The notes beneath the pieces were generated by a model, which was given only the letters and a program-made list of their open reading frames with translations, was not told the origin of the DNA and ran no database searches. The position numbers were made by a program, and so were the translations under genes. This document shows positions 1 through 7,060 of a stretch of DNA of 9,138 nucleotides, one piece after another (positions within the stretch are counted from its first letter, which is position 1; each line of letters starts with the position of its first letter). The stretch comes from an uncultured Ignavibacteriota bacterium. Its GTDB lineage: Bacteria > Bacteroidota > Ignavibacteria > UBA10030 > UBA8401. The stretch lies in contig CAIVNT010000614.1 in NCBI GenBank assembly GCA_903907305.1, positions 1-9,138 on the forward strand, read 5' to 3'.

Positions 1-1902
1 ATATCGTTTATTCTGGAAATGGATCAGTCCGATACCATATTGTGCATCATCGACATACTGCGATTTGGAATAGCGTGCGATCAATTCCGTAAACCGGGCG
101 ATTCCCTCTTTGTCATCATTCGACCGGTATTCAGCATTCGCCACCTGATACAGTGCATAATCATTGTTCACTGCATTGGGACTGGCCTTCATGTATGTGC
201 GGTATGATTCGCTTGCACGGTCATACATCTTCGCCGCATAGTAGCTGTCCGCGATCCGCAACTGCGCATCCTGCGTATATTTTTTTAAAGAATCGATCTC
301 CACTACTTTCTGGAATGCGTTCGCCGCCGGCTGATATTTTCCCTGCTTCAGATAGGACCAGGCCAAACCGTATTGCGCATCGGTCTTTTTCGAGTCAGAC
401 AGATTTGTAATCGCTTCCGAATAATAACGCTCCGCCTCAAGGAATTTTTCGATCTGAAAATAGGATTCCGCTGCCCAGAAATTCGCTTCCGCGTTCTGCG
501 GCTGCTTGGAGTTCTTCTTTGCATATTGCTCGAACAGTTTTGCTGCATCGGAAAACTTTTTCATCTTAAAGAGCGCCCACGCTTCCTGGAATTGCGCGTC
601 GCTCTTAACGGAAGGATTGGCCGCTTCATTCTTTCCGGCGCTTCGGAACGCGGTCAACGCACTGTCAAATTTCTTCTGAGCAAGATATGTTTCCCCCACC
701 ATTCTCAGTGCGTCGGAATAGACATCCCCTTGTTTGAATTTATCGGAGATCTGCTGAAACGAAGAGAGCGCTTTGTCATACTCCTTCCGCTCAAAATAGA
801 TCATCCCGGATTCATACAACGCATTGTCGGAAAATTCTCCCGAAGGACGGGCAGCAATGGTCGCAAGGTATGTCGTGAGAGCGGTGTCGATTTTTCCACT
901 CAATTGAAGCGATCGGCCTTTTCGGAACATCGACTTGTGCGCAATATCGTCATTGCCTACGGCCAGTTCACCGAACAACTGTGCTGCCTGCGGATACTCC
1001 TTCAGATTAAGGAATGTCCATGCAAATGAATACTTCACGTCACGGTAGATAATGCTCTTCGGATATTTTTCAAGGAATTCTCCGTACTGCGTCTTCGCTT
1101 TGGGGTAATCCGCCAGGCTGTAATACGACTCACCAACGAGATATTCGCTCCGCTGGAGTTCAGTTGAATCACGAAGAATGGAGTGGACCTGGGTGAGATA
1201 TTCGATACATTTTTTGTAATCGCGGGACTGGAAATAACATTCGCCGATACGGACGGTGGTAGCAGAGAAGAGATCGCTCTCTTTCTTTTCCGTGAGCAGT
1301 TTCTGATAGACATCGATCGCTTTGGCGTACTCTCTTTTCCGTTCATACGTCCAGCCGATCGAATACAGCGCATAATCCGCAAGACGATGATTCGGATAGC
1401 GTTCAAAACTGACCTTGAAATAGATCTGTGCATTCGGCACATCGTTCAGTTTCAGGAAACATTCGCCGACCCAGTATGCTGCTTCTCCGGCCTGATCGGT
1501 TAATGGAAATTTCTCATATGCTTCACGGTAATATGCGGCAGCTTCTTTGTAAGAGGTCTGTGCATAGTTCATTTCACCCAGACGGAACAGTGCATCCACA
1601 CGCAGTTTATGCTTGGGATAATCCTGAGTGAAATTCTTAAAGATGGAGAGCGCGGATTGGTATTGATTCAGCCTGAATTGTGATTCAGCAGAGAGGAAAA
1701 TTGCATCGGGCCGTTTTACGCTGTTGGGGTATTGATCGATGAATTTTTTGAACTGTTCGAATGACAACTGATACAATTTATCATCAAATAGACCGTATGC
1801 AAAGGCATAATCCTGATCCTCCTGAAGCTCGCCGGAGGTCTGCTGAGCTTGGAGGAATCCCCCTAAAACGACAAAAAAAAGCAGGTAATAATATCTCTTC
1901 AC
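1..1902 (-). CDS. exported tetratricopeptide-repeat protein (C-terminus cut off by window edge)
   Basis: The frame is open from GTG at 1902 to the left edge (634 codons, no stop), so the C-terminus lies outside the window. GTG is chosen because GAGG (1911-1914) sits 8 bases upstream, and the only nearby ATG (1911-1909) runs into a stop after two codons. The N-terminus VKRYYYLLFFVVLGGFLQAQ is a signal peptide with likely cleavage after an A-Q-A/Q-Q region around residue 20 and no lipobox cysteine. The rest is almost wholly TPR-like helix pairs of 35-38 residues, at least 14 of them, with the YbgF/BamD flavour (A..Y..GE.YY....Y..A...Y..F...YP.S), for example DALFRLGEMNYAQTSYKEAA near residue 100. 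TPR arrays are protein-binding scaffolds, so a periplasmic or outer-membrane-associated assembly role is likely. The partner is unknown. Repeat content is certain; the specific function is not. Confidence 0.93.
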   Translation of the reverse strand, partial: MKRYYYLLFFVVLGGFLQAQQTSGELQEDQDYAFAYGLFDDKLYQLSFEQFKKFIDQYPNSVKRPDAIFLSAESQFRLNQYQSALSIFKNFTQDYPKHKLRVDALFRLGEMNYAQTSYKEAAAYYREAYEKFPLTDQAGEAAYWVGECFLKLNDVPNAQIYFKVSFERYPNHRLADYALYSIGWTYERKREYAKAIDVYQKLLTEKKESDLFSATTVRIGECYFQSRDYKKCIEYLTQVHSILRDSTELQRSEYLVGESYYSLADYPKAKTQYGEFLEKYPKSIIYRDVKYSFAWTFLNLKEYPQAAQLFGELAVGNDDIAHKSMFRKGRSLQLSGKIDTALTTYLATIAARPSGEFSDNALYESGMIYFERKEYDKALSSFQQISDKFKQGDVYSDALRMVGETYLAQKKFDSALTAFRSAGKNEAANPSVKSDAQFQEAWALFKMKKFSDAAKLFEQYAKKNSKQPQNAEANFWAAESYFQIEKFLEAERYYSEAITNLSDSKKTDAQYGLAWSYLKQGKYQPAANAFQKVVEIDSLKKYTQDAQLRIADSYYAAKMYDRASESYRTYMKASPNAVNNDYALYQVANAEYRSNDDKEGIARFTELIARYSKSQYVDDAQYGIGLIHFQNKRY

Positions 1903-1913
1903 TAATTCATCCT

Positions 1914-1984
1914 CAATTACAAATTACAAATGTCTTCGACTTAAAGTAATGGTTTTAATTGACACACTAAACCTCTTGTAATTT
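1914..1984. repeat. AT-rich spacer: degenerate heptamers plus a 9-bp inverted repeat
   Basis: The 139-base spacer 1903-2041 between the P-loop gene and the TPR gene contains three 7-bp units in tandem at 1914-1934 (CAATTAC, AAATTAC, AAATGTC). It also has a perfect 9-bp inverted repeat, AAATTACAA at 1921-1929 and TTGTAATTT at 1976-1984, with a 46-base loop. On the minus strand this would fall in the leader of the TPR gene. It could be a weak RNA hairpin, an operator or chance in AT-rich DNA; there is no U-tract that would make it a terminator. Confidence 0.4.
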
Positions 1985-2008
1985 AAGACTTCAAATTGAG
2001 GGAGTCAA
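1981..2008 (-). promoter_or_regulatory. possible sigma70-type promoter for the TPR gene
   Basis: On the minus strand, TTGACT (2008-2003, five of six matches to the -35 consensus) is followed after 16 bases by TTAAAT (1986-1981, four of six matches to the -10 consensus). Transcription would start near 1974, leaving a leader of about 70 bases before the GTG at 1902. The match is weak and rests on consensus alone. Confidence 0.25.
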
Positions 2009-2041
2009 GAGAATGGCAGGTAGATTGTGATGCAGTCCTGG

Positions 2042-2671
2042 CTATGATTTCGAATACAATCCGCCGCTGCTCTCCATCCAATCTGCAACTGCATCAGCTA
2101 ATGAGGGAACGGAGTCGCAGGAAACATCAAGATATAATTTAGGAAGAAGTGAGCGTTCTGCCAATTCACGGAGCATCTCCTGTTCATCAAGAAATAACCC
2201 GAGATCATCATATTGGGCAGGATTACCGGAGATCTTCAACCGTTCCTGTTTGGCAGCTTCGAACGATTCAGGTGAACGGTAACAAAACACGAGATGGAAT
2301 CCAAGCGGAAGGAGCCGTTCTTCGATCCAGTGAAGATCGTATGTTCTGCCGCAATATTTCTGCTGATGCATCATGGTAGAGATGTGGAAACGATCGATGA
2401 TCCAGGAATAATACCGTTGAAGTTCAAATAGACGAAGCCAGGTGTGATATGTCTCCATCGCCTGCTGTTCTTCCGAGAGATTGAAATTGATGAGTCCTCT
2501 CCCCCACGGTACATTCGTGAACGCACACCACTCACCCGAGATCAGCGGAGAATGATATTGGTATTTCCGGGGACCAACGATGCGGGGATGTTCATTCAAT
2601 GCGAAGGCAAGATCGGTCTTGTGTGTAAGACGCGTTCCTTCAAGGATGATCTTTGGGGTAAGTTTTGGCAC
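2042..2671 (-). CDS. P-loop nucleotide kinase-like protein (thymidylate/deoxynucleoside kinase fold)
   Basis: From GTG at 2671 this encodes 209 residues, the usual size of dTMP kinases. Near the N-terminus, strand KIILEG is followed by GTRLTHKT (residues 12-19), which aligns with the Walker A pattern GxxxxGK[ST] but has His where Gly is expected. IIDRFHIS (91-98) matches the DR[YFH] substrate/catalytic motif of TMP and deoxynucleoside kinases. LVFCYRSPESFEAAKQERL (127-145) looks like the strand plus the Arg-containing LID segment of that family. The reading frame stays open up to a GTG at 2755, but those 28 extra residues are the translation of intergenic heptamer repeats, so I prefer 2671; no good Shine-Dalgarno supports either. 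A nucleoside, nucleotide or other small-molecule kinase is likely, with substrate unknown. It lies 119 bases downstream of the phosphatase. Confidence 0.75.
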   Translation of the reverse strand: MPKLTPKIILEGTRLTHKTDLAFALNEHPRIVGPRKYQYHSPLISGEWCAFTNVPWGRGLINFNLSEEQQAMETYHTWLRLFELQRYYSWIIDRFHISTMMHQQKYCGRTYDLHWIEERLLPLGFHLVFCYRSPESFEAAKQERLKISGNPAQYDDLGLFLDEQEMLRELAERSLLPKLYLDVSCDSVPSLADAVADWMESSGGLYSKS

Positions 2672-2676
2672 AAGAG

Positions 2677-2782
2677 CAATTGAAAATTGATAATGGACAA
2701 TTGACAATTCATATATCAGCACGAAGATCGAAGACAACAAAAATCTGAAACACACAATTGCGAATGAACAATCGAAAATGTT
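2677..2782. repeat. two clusters of degenerate 7-bp tandem repeats in the intergenic spacer
   Basis: The spacer between the phosphatase and the P-loop gene has five consecutive heptamers at 2677-2711 (CAATTGA, AAATTGA, TAATGGA, CAATTGA, CAATTCA) and a second, more decayed set at 2755-2782 (CAATTGC, GAATGAA, CAATCGA, AAATGTT). A 7-bp period is open in several frames. That explains why the P-loop reading frame extends upstream as a low-complexity peptide (ELSIVHYQFSI). The arrays resemble the short tandemly repeated heptamers known from cyanobacterial and some FCB-group intergenic regions. Confidence 0.6.
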
Positions 2783-2790
2783 GGCAACAC

Positions 2791-4389
2791 TTACCGTTTG
2801 ACCTCTTTCAGCGGAACACCATCCACTGTTTTCGGAAAAGCGAACCCTGCGAATTTTGCCAATGTCGGTGCAGCGTCAGCGGAGTGAACTTCGCGGGCAA
2901 TCTTTTTCGACACAGCGTTGTTCCACCAGAATATCAGAGGTACATGTGTGTCATAGCTGTATGGCGTACCGTGTGTCGTCCCGGTCGTTTTTGAAGAGAT
3001 GATGCAGTTCTCACGGATAAGATAATGAAAGTCCTCGCCACGCTGAGCGTAATAGCTGTTACGAAATTTCTGCATGAACGGCTTCGCCGAAGGTGCGGTG
3101 CTCATCATTTCATGGCGGAAATAGACACCAACAAATGCGTCGATGGCAAGCATGCCCTTTGTAAGTTCCTGCTCCACTTTCAGACTGTCCCATCCGTTCT
3201 TTTGTGCAGTGGAATAATTAATGAAGCTGTTCTTGATGATCACATCCTCGGACGAGTTCAGTTCATATTTCAGCAACGATGAAAGTGAATCAAGTTTCGG
3301 TTTAATATCATCAGCATAGATATATCGTTTTGCAGGGATATTTCTGAACTGTGCATTGTATTCCGGTAACGGACAGACGGCATGGTCGGCACTGAGTGCA
3401 ACCACATAATTATCCTTACCGACGGCGGCATCGAGTGCGTCAAAAAACTTCCCCAATCCTTTATCCACGGCGGCGAGAAGTTCTAATTGTTCATGACTGT
3501 CCGGTCCGTATCCGTGTCCCACATAATCACAGTTGGAAAGAGACATGCACAAGACATCGGTCATATTGCGCTGACCGAGTTTCTCGCCCTGCACGGCAGA
3601 GATCGCGAAATCGATCACAAATTTATCACCGTACGGTGTTCCCATGATCTGGTCCGCTTTCTTACCGGCTGTGAACGGATGCGGAAATGCACTGGTGCCG
3701 TTCGTCTGCGGTTCAGCAGTGAAATTGTCGGGTCCGAGCGAGGCAAATGCTGAATCCGGAAGGGATTTTACCCAGGCATCCGGAACATTCTTTTCGATCC
3801 AGCCTGATGCGTTAAAATCCTTCGCCCATTGCGGAAGGGTATTCATATAATAATCGGAGGTCATCATGGCCCCGTTCTTCCGAGAATACCAAAACACATA
3901 ATCCGGTTTTTTCCCGGCCATTAAAATGGCCGCGCGGTCCTTCGAAGAGACGGAAACTACTTTTGAGTTCTTGGATGATGCCTTAAGCCAGTCCCCGATC
4001 GCCGGCACAACAAGATTCCGCGCTGAAAATCCACCACCGTTTCCATCCACCTGCTTCGCAAGCGAATCTTCAACACAATAGATCGTCCGTTTTGTTATAG
4101 GATCGATCCATTCATTACTGAGAATTCCGCTGTGAGCCGGATAGCATCCGGTGCCCAGTGTGGCATGTCCGGGACCGGTCTCGCTGGTAGCATAATTCAA
4201 ATCAGCATTCGTAAAAACGATACCTTTAGAATAAAGACGATGAAATCCACCGGTAAAGAAAGAGCTATAACGATCGAAGTAATCTGAACGCATCTGATCG
4301 ATGGAGATAAAAACGATCAGTTTGGGTGCGGGGGGCTTGGAAAATGAGAGACTGACAAGCAGCATCAGAACAGCAATGATCTTTTTCAT
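2791..4389 (-). CDS. PafA-like exported alkaline phosphatase
   Basis: The protein has 532 residues, starting at ATG 4389. GGAG (4396-4399) sits 6 bases upstream; an in-frame GTG at 4401 would place that Shine-Dalgarno inside the gene. A signal peptide (MKKIIAVLMLLVSLSFS) directs export. Every key position of the PafA phosphomonoesterase group can be matched: metal ligand D31 (FISIDQMRSD), nucleophile T71 (ETGPGHAT), N92, the K150/R152 pair in SSKDRAA that contacts phosphate, D288 and H292 (CDYVGHG), D335/H336 (SADHAV), and H473 (TTHGTPY). These correspond to D38, T79, N100, K162, R164, D305, H309, D352, H353 and H486 of the Elizabethkingia enzyme. The expected reaction is zinc-dependent hydrolysis of phosphate monoesters in the periplasm or outside the cell. 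The start lies 2 bases after the stop of the membrane-protein gene, with the Shine-Dalgarno inside that gene, so translation is probably coupled. Confidence 0.93.
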   Translation of the reverse strand: MKKIIAVLMLLVSLSFSKPPAPKLIVFISIDQMRSDYFDRYSSFFTGGFHRLYSKGIVFTNADLNYATSETGPGHATLGTGCYPAHSGILSNEWIDPITKRTIYCVEDSLAKQVDGNGGGFSARNLVVPAIGDWLKASSKNSKVVSVSSKDRAAILMAGKKPDYVFWYSRKNGAMMTSDYYMNTLPQWAKDFNASGWIEKNVPDAWVKSLPDSAFASLGPDNFTAEPQTNGTSAFPHPFTAGKKADQIMGTPYGDKFVIDFAISAVQGEKLGQRNMTDVLCMSLSNCDYVGHGYGPDSHEQLELLAAVDKGLGKFFDALDAAVGKDNYVVALSADHAVCPLPEYNAQFRNIPAKRYIYADDIKPKLDSLSSLLKYELNSSEDVIIKNSFINYSTAQKNGWDSLKVEQELTKGMLAIDAFVGVYFRHEMMSTAPSAKPFMQKFRNSYYAQRGEDFHYLIRENCIISSKTTGTTHGTPYSYDTHVPLIFWWNNAVSKKIAREVHSADAAPTLAKFAGFAFPKTVDGVPLKEVKR

Positions 4390-4391
4390 TA

Positions 4392-4793
4392 TTATCTCCA
4401 CATGGATAGAAGCGCCGCCGAGATGACCGATGCGACCAGAAAATATCCTGAATAGATGCTTTTAACGAGCATCGACTTCAGATCGAACCTGAACGAGACT
4501 GCAAGATGTATCAACGATATGAGCAGCCATACAGCAATGCCGACATAGATACCGGGCATCATACCGGATGAACCGATCGAGTCCACAACAACATCTATCA
4601 CCAGGCAGAATATGAAAATGAAGACAAACTGAACGGCATATTTCTCAAGTGTCGCGCTATGATCATGCTGAGGTCGGAGCTTTTTCATCGCGCTTCCGAA
4701 CAACGCAGAAGAGAACCAGAGCGCCAGAAGTGAGAAACAGATGAACGCAGCGCTCAGCACTGCGGATATTTTTATATCAATATTGAACGGCAT
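4392..4793 (-). CDS. small four-helix membrane protein, DUF1761-like
   Basis: The protein has 133 residues and four hydrophobic segments at about 8-30, 52-72, 80-100 and 110-131. The first carries ALWFSSALFG (24-33), resembling the G-x-x-W-Y-S-P-x-x-FG signature near the start of DUF1761 proteins. The length, the helix count and the final small-residue/Trp helix (AALLSMW) also fit that family, whose function is not established. A charged, His-containing loop (KKLRPQHDHS, 37-46) follows helix 1. The ATG lies one base after the transketolase stop codon and has no clear Shine-Dalgarno, so translation probably depends on ribosomes finishing tkt. The phosphatase gene follows after 2 bases. The family assignment rests on pattern memory and is moderately sure; that it is an integral membrane protein is clear. 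Confidence 0.85.
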   Translation of the reverse strand: MPFNIDIKISAVLSAAFICFSLLALWFSSALFGSAMKKLRPQHDHSATLEKYAVQFVFIFIFCLVIDVVVDSIGSSGMMPGIYVGIAVWLLISLIHLAVSFRFDLKSMLVKSIYSGYFLVASVISAALLSMWR

Positions 4794-4794
4794 A

Positions 4795-6789
4795 TTATTT
4801 TAGCATCGCTTTCGCTTTGGCGAACACATTTTCTGTGGTGAATCCGTAATGTTTGTATAATGCTTCGTACGGAGCGGACTGGCCGAACGTGTTGATGGTG
4901 ACCGTTTCGGATGCATACTTATGCCATCCTAATTCCACTCCCGCTTCAACGGCAAGTCTCTTTGTAATAGAGGGCGGGAATACTGATTCACGGTACTCTT
5001 TTGTCTGCTTCTCGAAGAGTTCCCACGACGGCATGCTGACGACTCGCGCTTTCACTCCTTCAGCGATCAATGTCTCATATGCACCGAGAGCAAACTGCAG
5101 TTCCGAGCCTGTGCCGATCAGAATGATCTCGGGAACGGAAGAATTTTCGGAAAGCACATACGCTCCTTTTGCCGTGAGTTCTGCGGCTGCATATTTTGTT
5201 CTGTCGATGAACGGAAGTTTTTGTCTCGTCAATGCAAGCACTACAGGGCCTGTTGTCGTTTCGATGGCGACCTTCCATGCCTGCGATGTCTCGTTGGCAT
5301 CAGCCGGCCGCAATACTATTATATTTGGAATGGAACGAAGCGATGCAAGCTGCTCCACCGGTTGATGTGTTGGTCCGTCTTCGCCCAAACCTATACTGTC
5401 ATGCGTAAATACATAAATGGGACGAATTCCCATCAACGCGGCAAGACGGATCGGAGGACGCATATATTCGGAAAAGATCATGAACGTTCCGCCGTATGGA
5501 ATCATTCCGTTCGTCAACGCAATACCGTTCATCAGCGAGCCCATCGCATGTTCACGCACACCGTATCGGATATATTTTCCTTCATAACCTGACGGCTGAA
5601 AATTCTCCATCCCTTTTACAAAGGTGTTGTTGGATGGTGTCAGATCCGCAGAACCGCCGATCATTGTCGGCAGATGCTGATTGATGGCGGCAAGGACTTT
5701 TCCCGATGCTTCGCGCGTAGCGATGGAGCCGTTCTCTGCTGTAAAGACGGGAAGAGCTTCTTTCCATGCACTGCCGTAACTTCCCTTTGTTGAATTCTCA
5801 AGAAAGGCAGCGAGTTCATTGTTCTCTTTTTTGTATTTGGCAAAGAACTCATTCCATTCCCCTTCTCTCTTCTTCCCTTCATCCAGCGCCATACGGAAAT
5901 GGGTCAATGCTTCGTCCGGAATATAGAATGACTTGCTCTCATCCCAGCCGTAGAATTTTTTTGTCAGCTTTATCTCATCATCACCAAGCGGTGAACCATG
6001 GGCGTCATGGGAATCCTGCTTGTTAGGACTGCCGTAACCGATATGGGTCTTCACTTTGATCAATGACGGTTTGTCCGTTACCTGCTGGGCATGGCGAATT
6101 GCGGTTTCGATCTTTTCCACATTATTTCCGTCATGCACCGTCTGCACGTGCCATCCGTACGCTTCGAATCGAGCGCCGACATCTTCCGTAAAAGAGAGTT
6201 CTGTGCTTCCGTCGATGCTGATATTATTATCGTCGTACAAATAGATCAGATTACCCAGTTTCAGATGGCCCGCCAATGATGCAGCTTCGGAAGCAAGACC
6301 TTCCATCAGATCTCCGTCTCCGCACATTGCATAGATAAAATAATCGATAACAGGAAACTCCGGCGTATTGAAATTTGCCGCGAGATACTTCTGTCCGATC
6401 GCCATACCGACTCCATTGGCGAATCCCTGCCCAAGGGGGCCGGTGGTCGTTTCAACACCTTTTGTATGTCCGTATTCAGGATGCCCCGGGGTTTTGCTGC
6501 CCAGTTGACGGAATTGCTTCAGATCGTCCAACGAAAGTTCATAGCCCGTTAAATGCAGCAACGAATACAATAGCATCGAACCGTGGCCCCCTGAAAGGAC
6601 GAATCTATCGCGGTTCATCCACTGAGGATTGGAAGGATTATGCTTCAGGAATTTCGTCCACACAACATATGCGGTAGCCGCGGCACCCATGGGCATTCCG
6701 GGATGTCCGGATTTTGCTTTCTGGACTCCATCCATTGCTAAGGTGCGGATAGTATTGATACACAATTGATCGAGTTGAGGATTTGACAC
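4795..6789 (-). CDS. tkt: transketolase (EC 2.2.1.1)
   Basis: The protein has 664 residues, the normal length for bacterial transketolase. It moves two-carbon ketol units between sugar phosphates in the cytoplasmic non-oxidative pentose phosphate pathway, using thiamine diphosphate and a divalent metal. The active site is complete: H29 (KSGHPG), H69 (LSGGHGS), H103, GPLGQG (117-122), the ThDP/metal motif GDGDLMEG (157-164) with N188, H264 (SHDAHG), R359, D382 and S386, catalytic E413 (GVREHAMG), and D471/H475 (GEDGPTHQP). Domain order is PP (about 1-330), Pyr (about 350-525), then the C-terminal domain. The start is GTG at 6789, with GGAG (6795-6798) 5 bases upstream; the frame extends a further 42 codons upstream, but that stretch is AT-rich and not transketolase-like. 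It is the first gene of a cluster with the membrane and phosphatase genes. Confidence 0.97.
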   Translation of the reverse strand: MSNPQLDQLCINTIRTLAMDGVQKAKSGHPGMPMGAAATAYVVWTKFLKHNPSNPQWMNRDRFVLSGGHGSMLLYSLLHLTGYELSLDDLKQFRQLGSKTPGHPEYGHTKGVETTTGPLGQGFANGVGMAIGQKYLAANFNTPEFPVIDYFIYAMCGDGDLMEGLASEAASLAGHLKLGNLIYLYDDNNISIDGSTELSFTEDVGARFEAYGWHVQTVHDGNNVEKIETAIRHAQQVTDKPSLIKVKTHIGYGSPNKQDSHDAHGSPLGDDEIKLTKKFYGWDESKSFYIPDEALTHFRMALDEGKKREGEWNEFFAKYKKENNELAAFLENSTKGSYGSAWKEALPVFTAENGSIATREASGKVLAAINQHLPTMIGGSADLTPSNNTFVKGMENFQPSGYEGKYIRYGVREHAMGSLMNGIALTNGMIPYGGTFMIFSEYMRPPIRLAALMGIRPIYVFTHDSIGLGEDGPTHQPVEQLASLRSIPNIIVLRPADANETSQAWKVAIETTTGPVVLALTRQKLPFIDRTKYAAAELTAKGAYVLSENSSVPEIILIGTGSELQFALGAYETLIAEGVKARVVSMPSWELFEKQTKEYRESVFPPSITKRLAVEAGVELGWHKYASETVTINTFGQSAPYEALYKHYGFTTENVFAKAKAMLK

Positions 6790-6905
6790 TGCTGCTCCGG
6801 ATATCTGATTAATTTTAATAAGGTGAAGATAGAGAAAATTGCAGGAAGATAAAAGAATGGAATTCCGAATTTTGAAGGTAATAATTGTGGAAAGATCTAT
6901 CAAAG

Positions 6906-6936
6906 ATGATACCATGAATGAAAGTCATGGCATCAT
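6906..6936 (-). promoter_or_regulatory. long hairpin or palindrome in the tkt upstream region
   Basis: ATGAT-A-CCATGA (6906-6917) and TCATGG-C-ATCAT (6925-6936) are inverted copies around a 7-base loop. The only mismatch on the plus strand (A/C) becomes a G-U pair in a minus-strand transcript, giving a 12-bp stem there. With one bulged base it extends by four more A-U/G-C pairs (6902-6905 with 6938-6941). It lies between the upstream gene's terminator and the tkt start. It could be an operator at the tkt promoter, a structured tkt leader, or a second terminator-like stem; no strong U-tract follows it on the minus strand. Confidence 0.5.
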
Positions 6937-6965
6937 TCTTTTACGACTTTGTCCGAGAAGACATT

Positions 6966-7001
6966 TTAAAAAAAACAAAGGGACGATCGTTCGACCGTCC
7001 C
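6966..7001 (-). terminator. intrinsic terminator after the four-repeat exported protein
   Basis: In the minus-strand RNA, GGGACGGUC and GAUCGUCCC (7001-6980) form a 9-bp stem with a GAAC loop and one G-U pair, followed directly by UUUGUUUUUUUU (6979-6968). The hairpin starts about 60 bases past the stop codon at 7061. On the plus strand the stem is also followed by a T-rich run (7006-7016), so it may work in both directions. Confidence 0.9.
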
Positions 7002-7060
7002 TGTATTTCTTTTTTTATATTCCTCGGCAGCCGGTAGTCTTTTCGGAGGCATTTGCGTGT

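Noticed and set aside
373..1029. 218-residue plus-strand reading frame
   Set aside because: It lies antisense inside the TPR gene, whose minus-strand frame shows clear repeats throughout. Its protein has no recognisable motif and no ribosome binding site is evident.
2672..2755. Extended N-terminus of the P-loop protein from GTG 2755, which could pass for a signal or membrane helix
   Set aside because: The 28 residues include the translation of heptamer spacer repeats and put a hydrophobic segment ahead of the phosphate-binding strand, which is out of place for a cytosolic kinase-like protein.
2677..2782. Possible CRISPR-like or direct-repeat array
   Set aside because: The repeats are 7 bp, contiguous and degenerate, with no unique spacers of regular length.
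4390..4401. Upstream GTG start (4401) of the phosphatase
   Set aside because: The ATG at 4389 has the Shine-Dalgarno GGAG at 6 bases and gives a standard signal peptide beginning MKK.
4853..5365. 170-residue plus-strand reading frame
   Set aside because: It is the complement of the conserved C-terminal half of transketolase, so it is a shadow frame.
6790..6915. 42-residue N-terminal extension of transketolase
   Set aside because: It has AT-rich coding potential unlike the family. The GTG at 6789 has a well-placed GGAG and gives the standard transketolase N-terminus.
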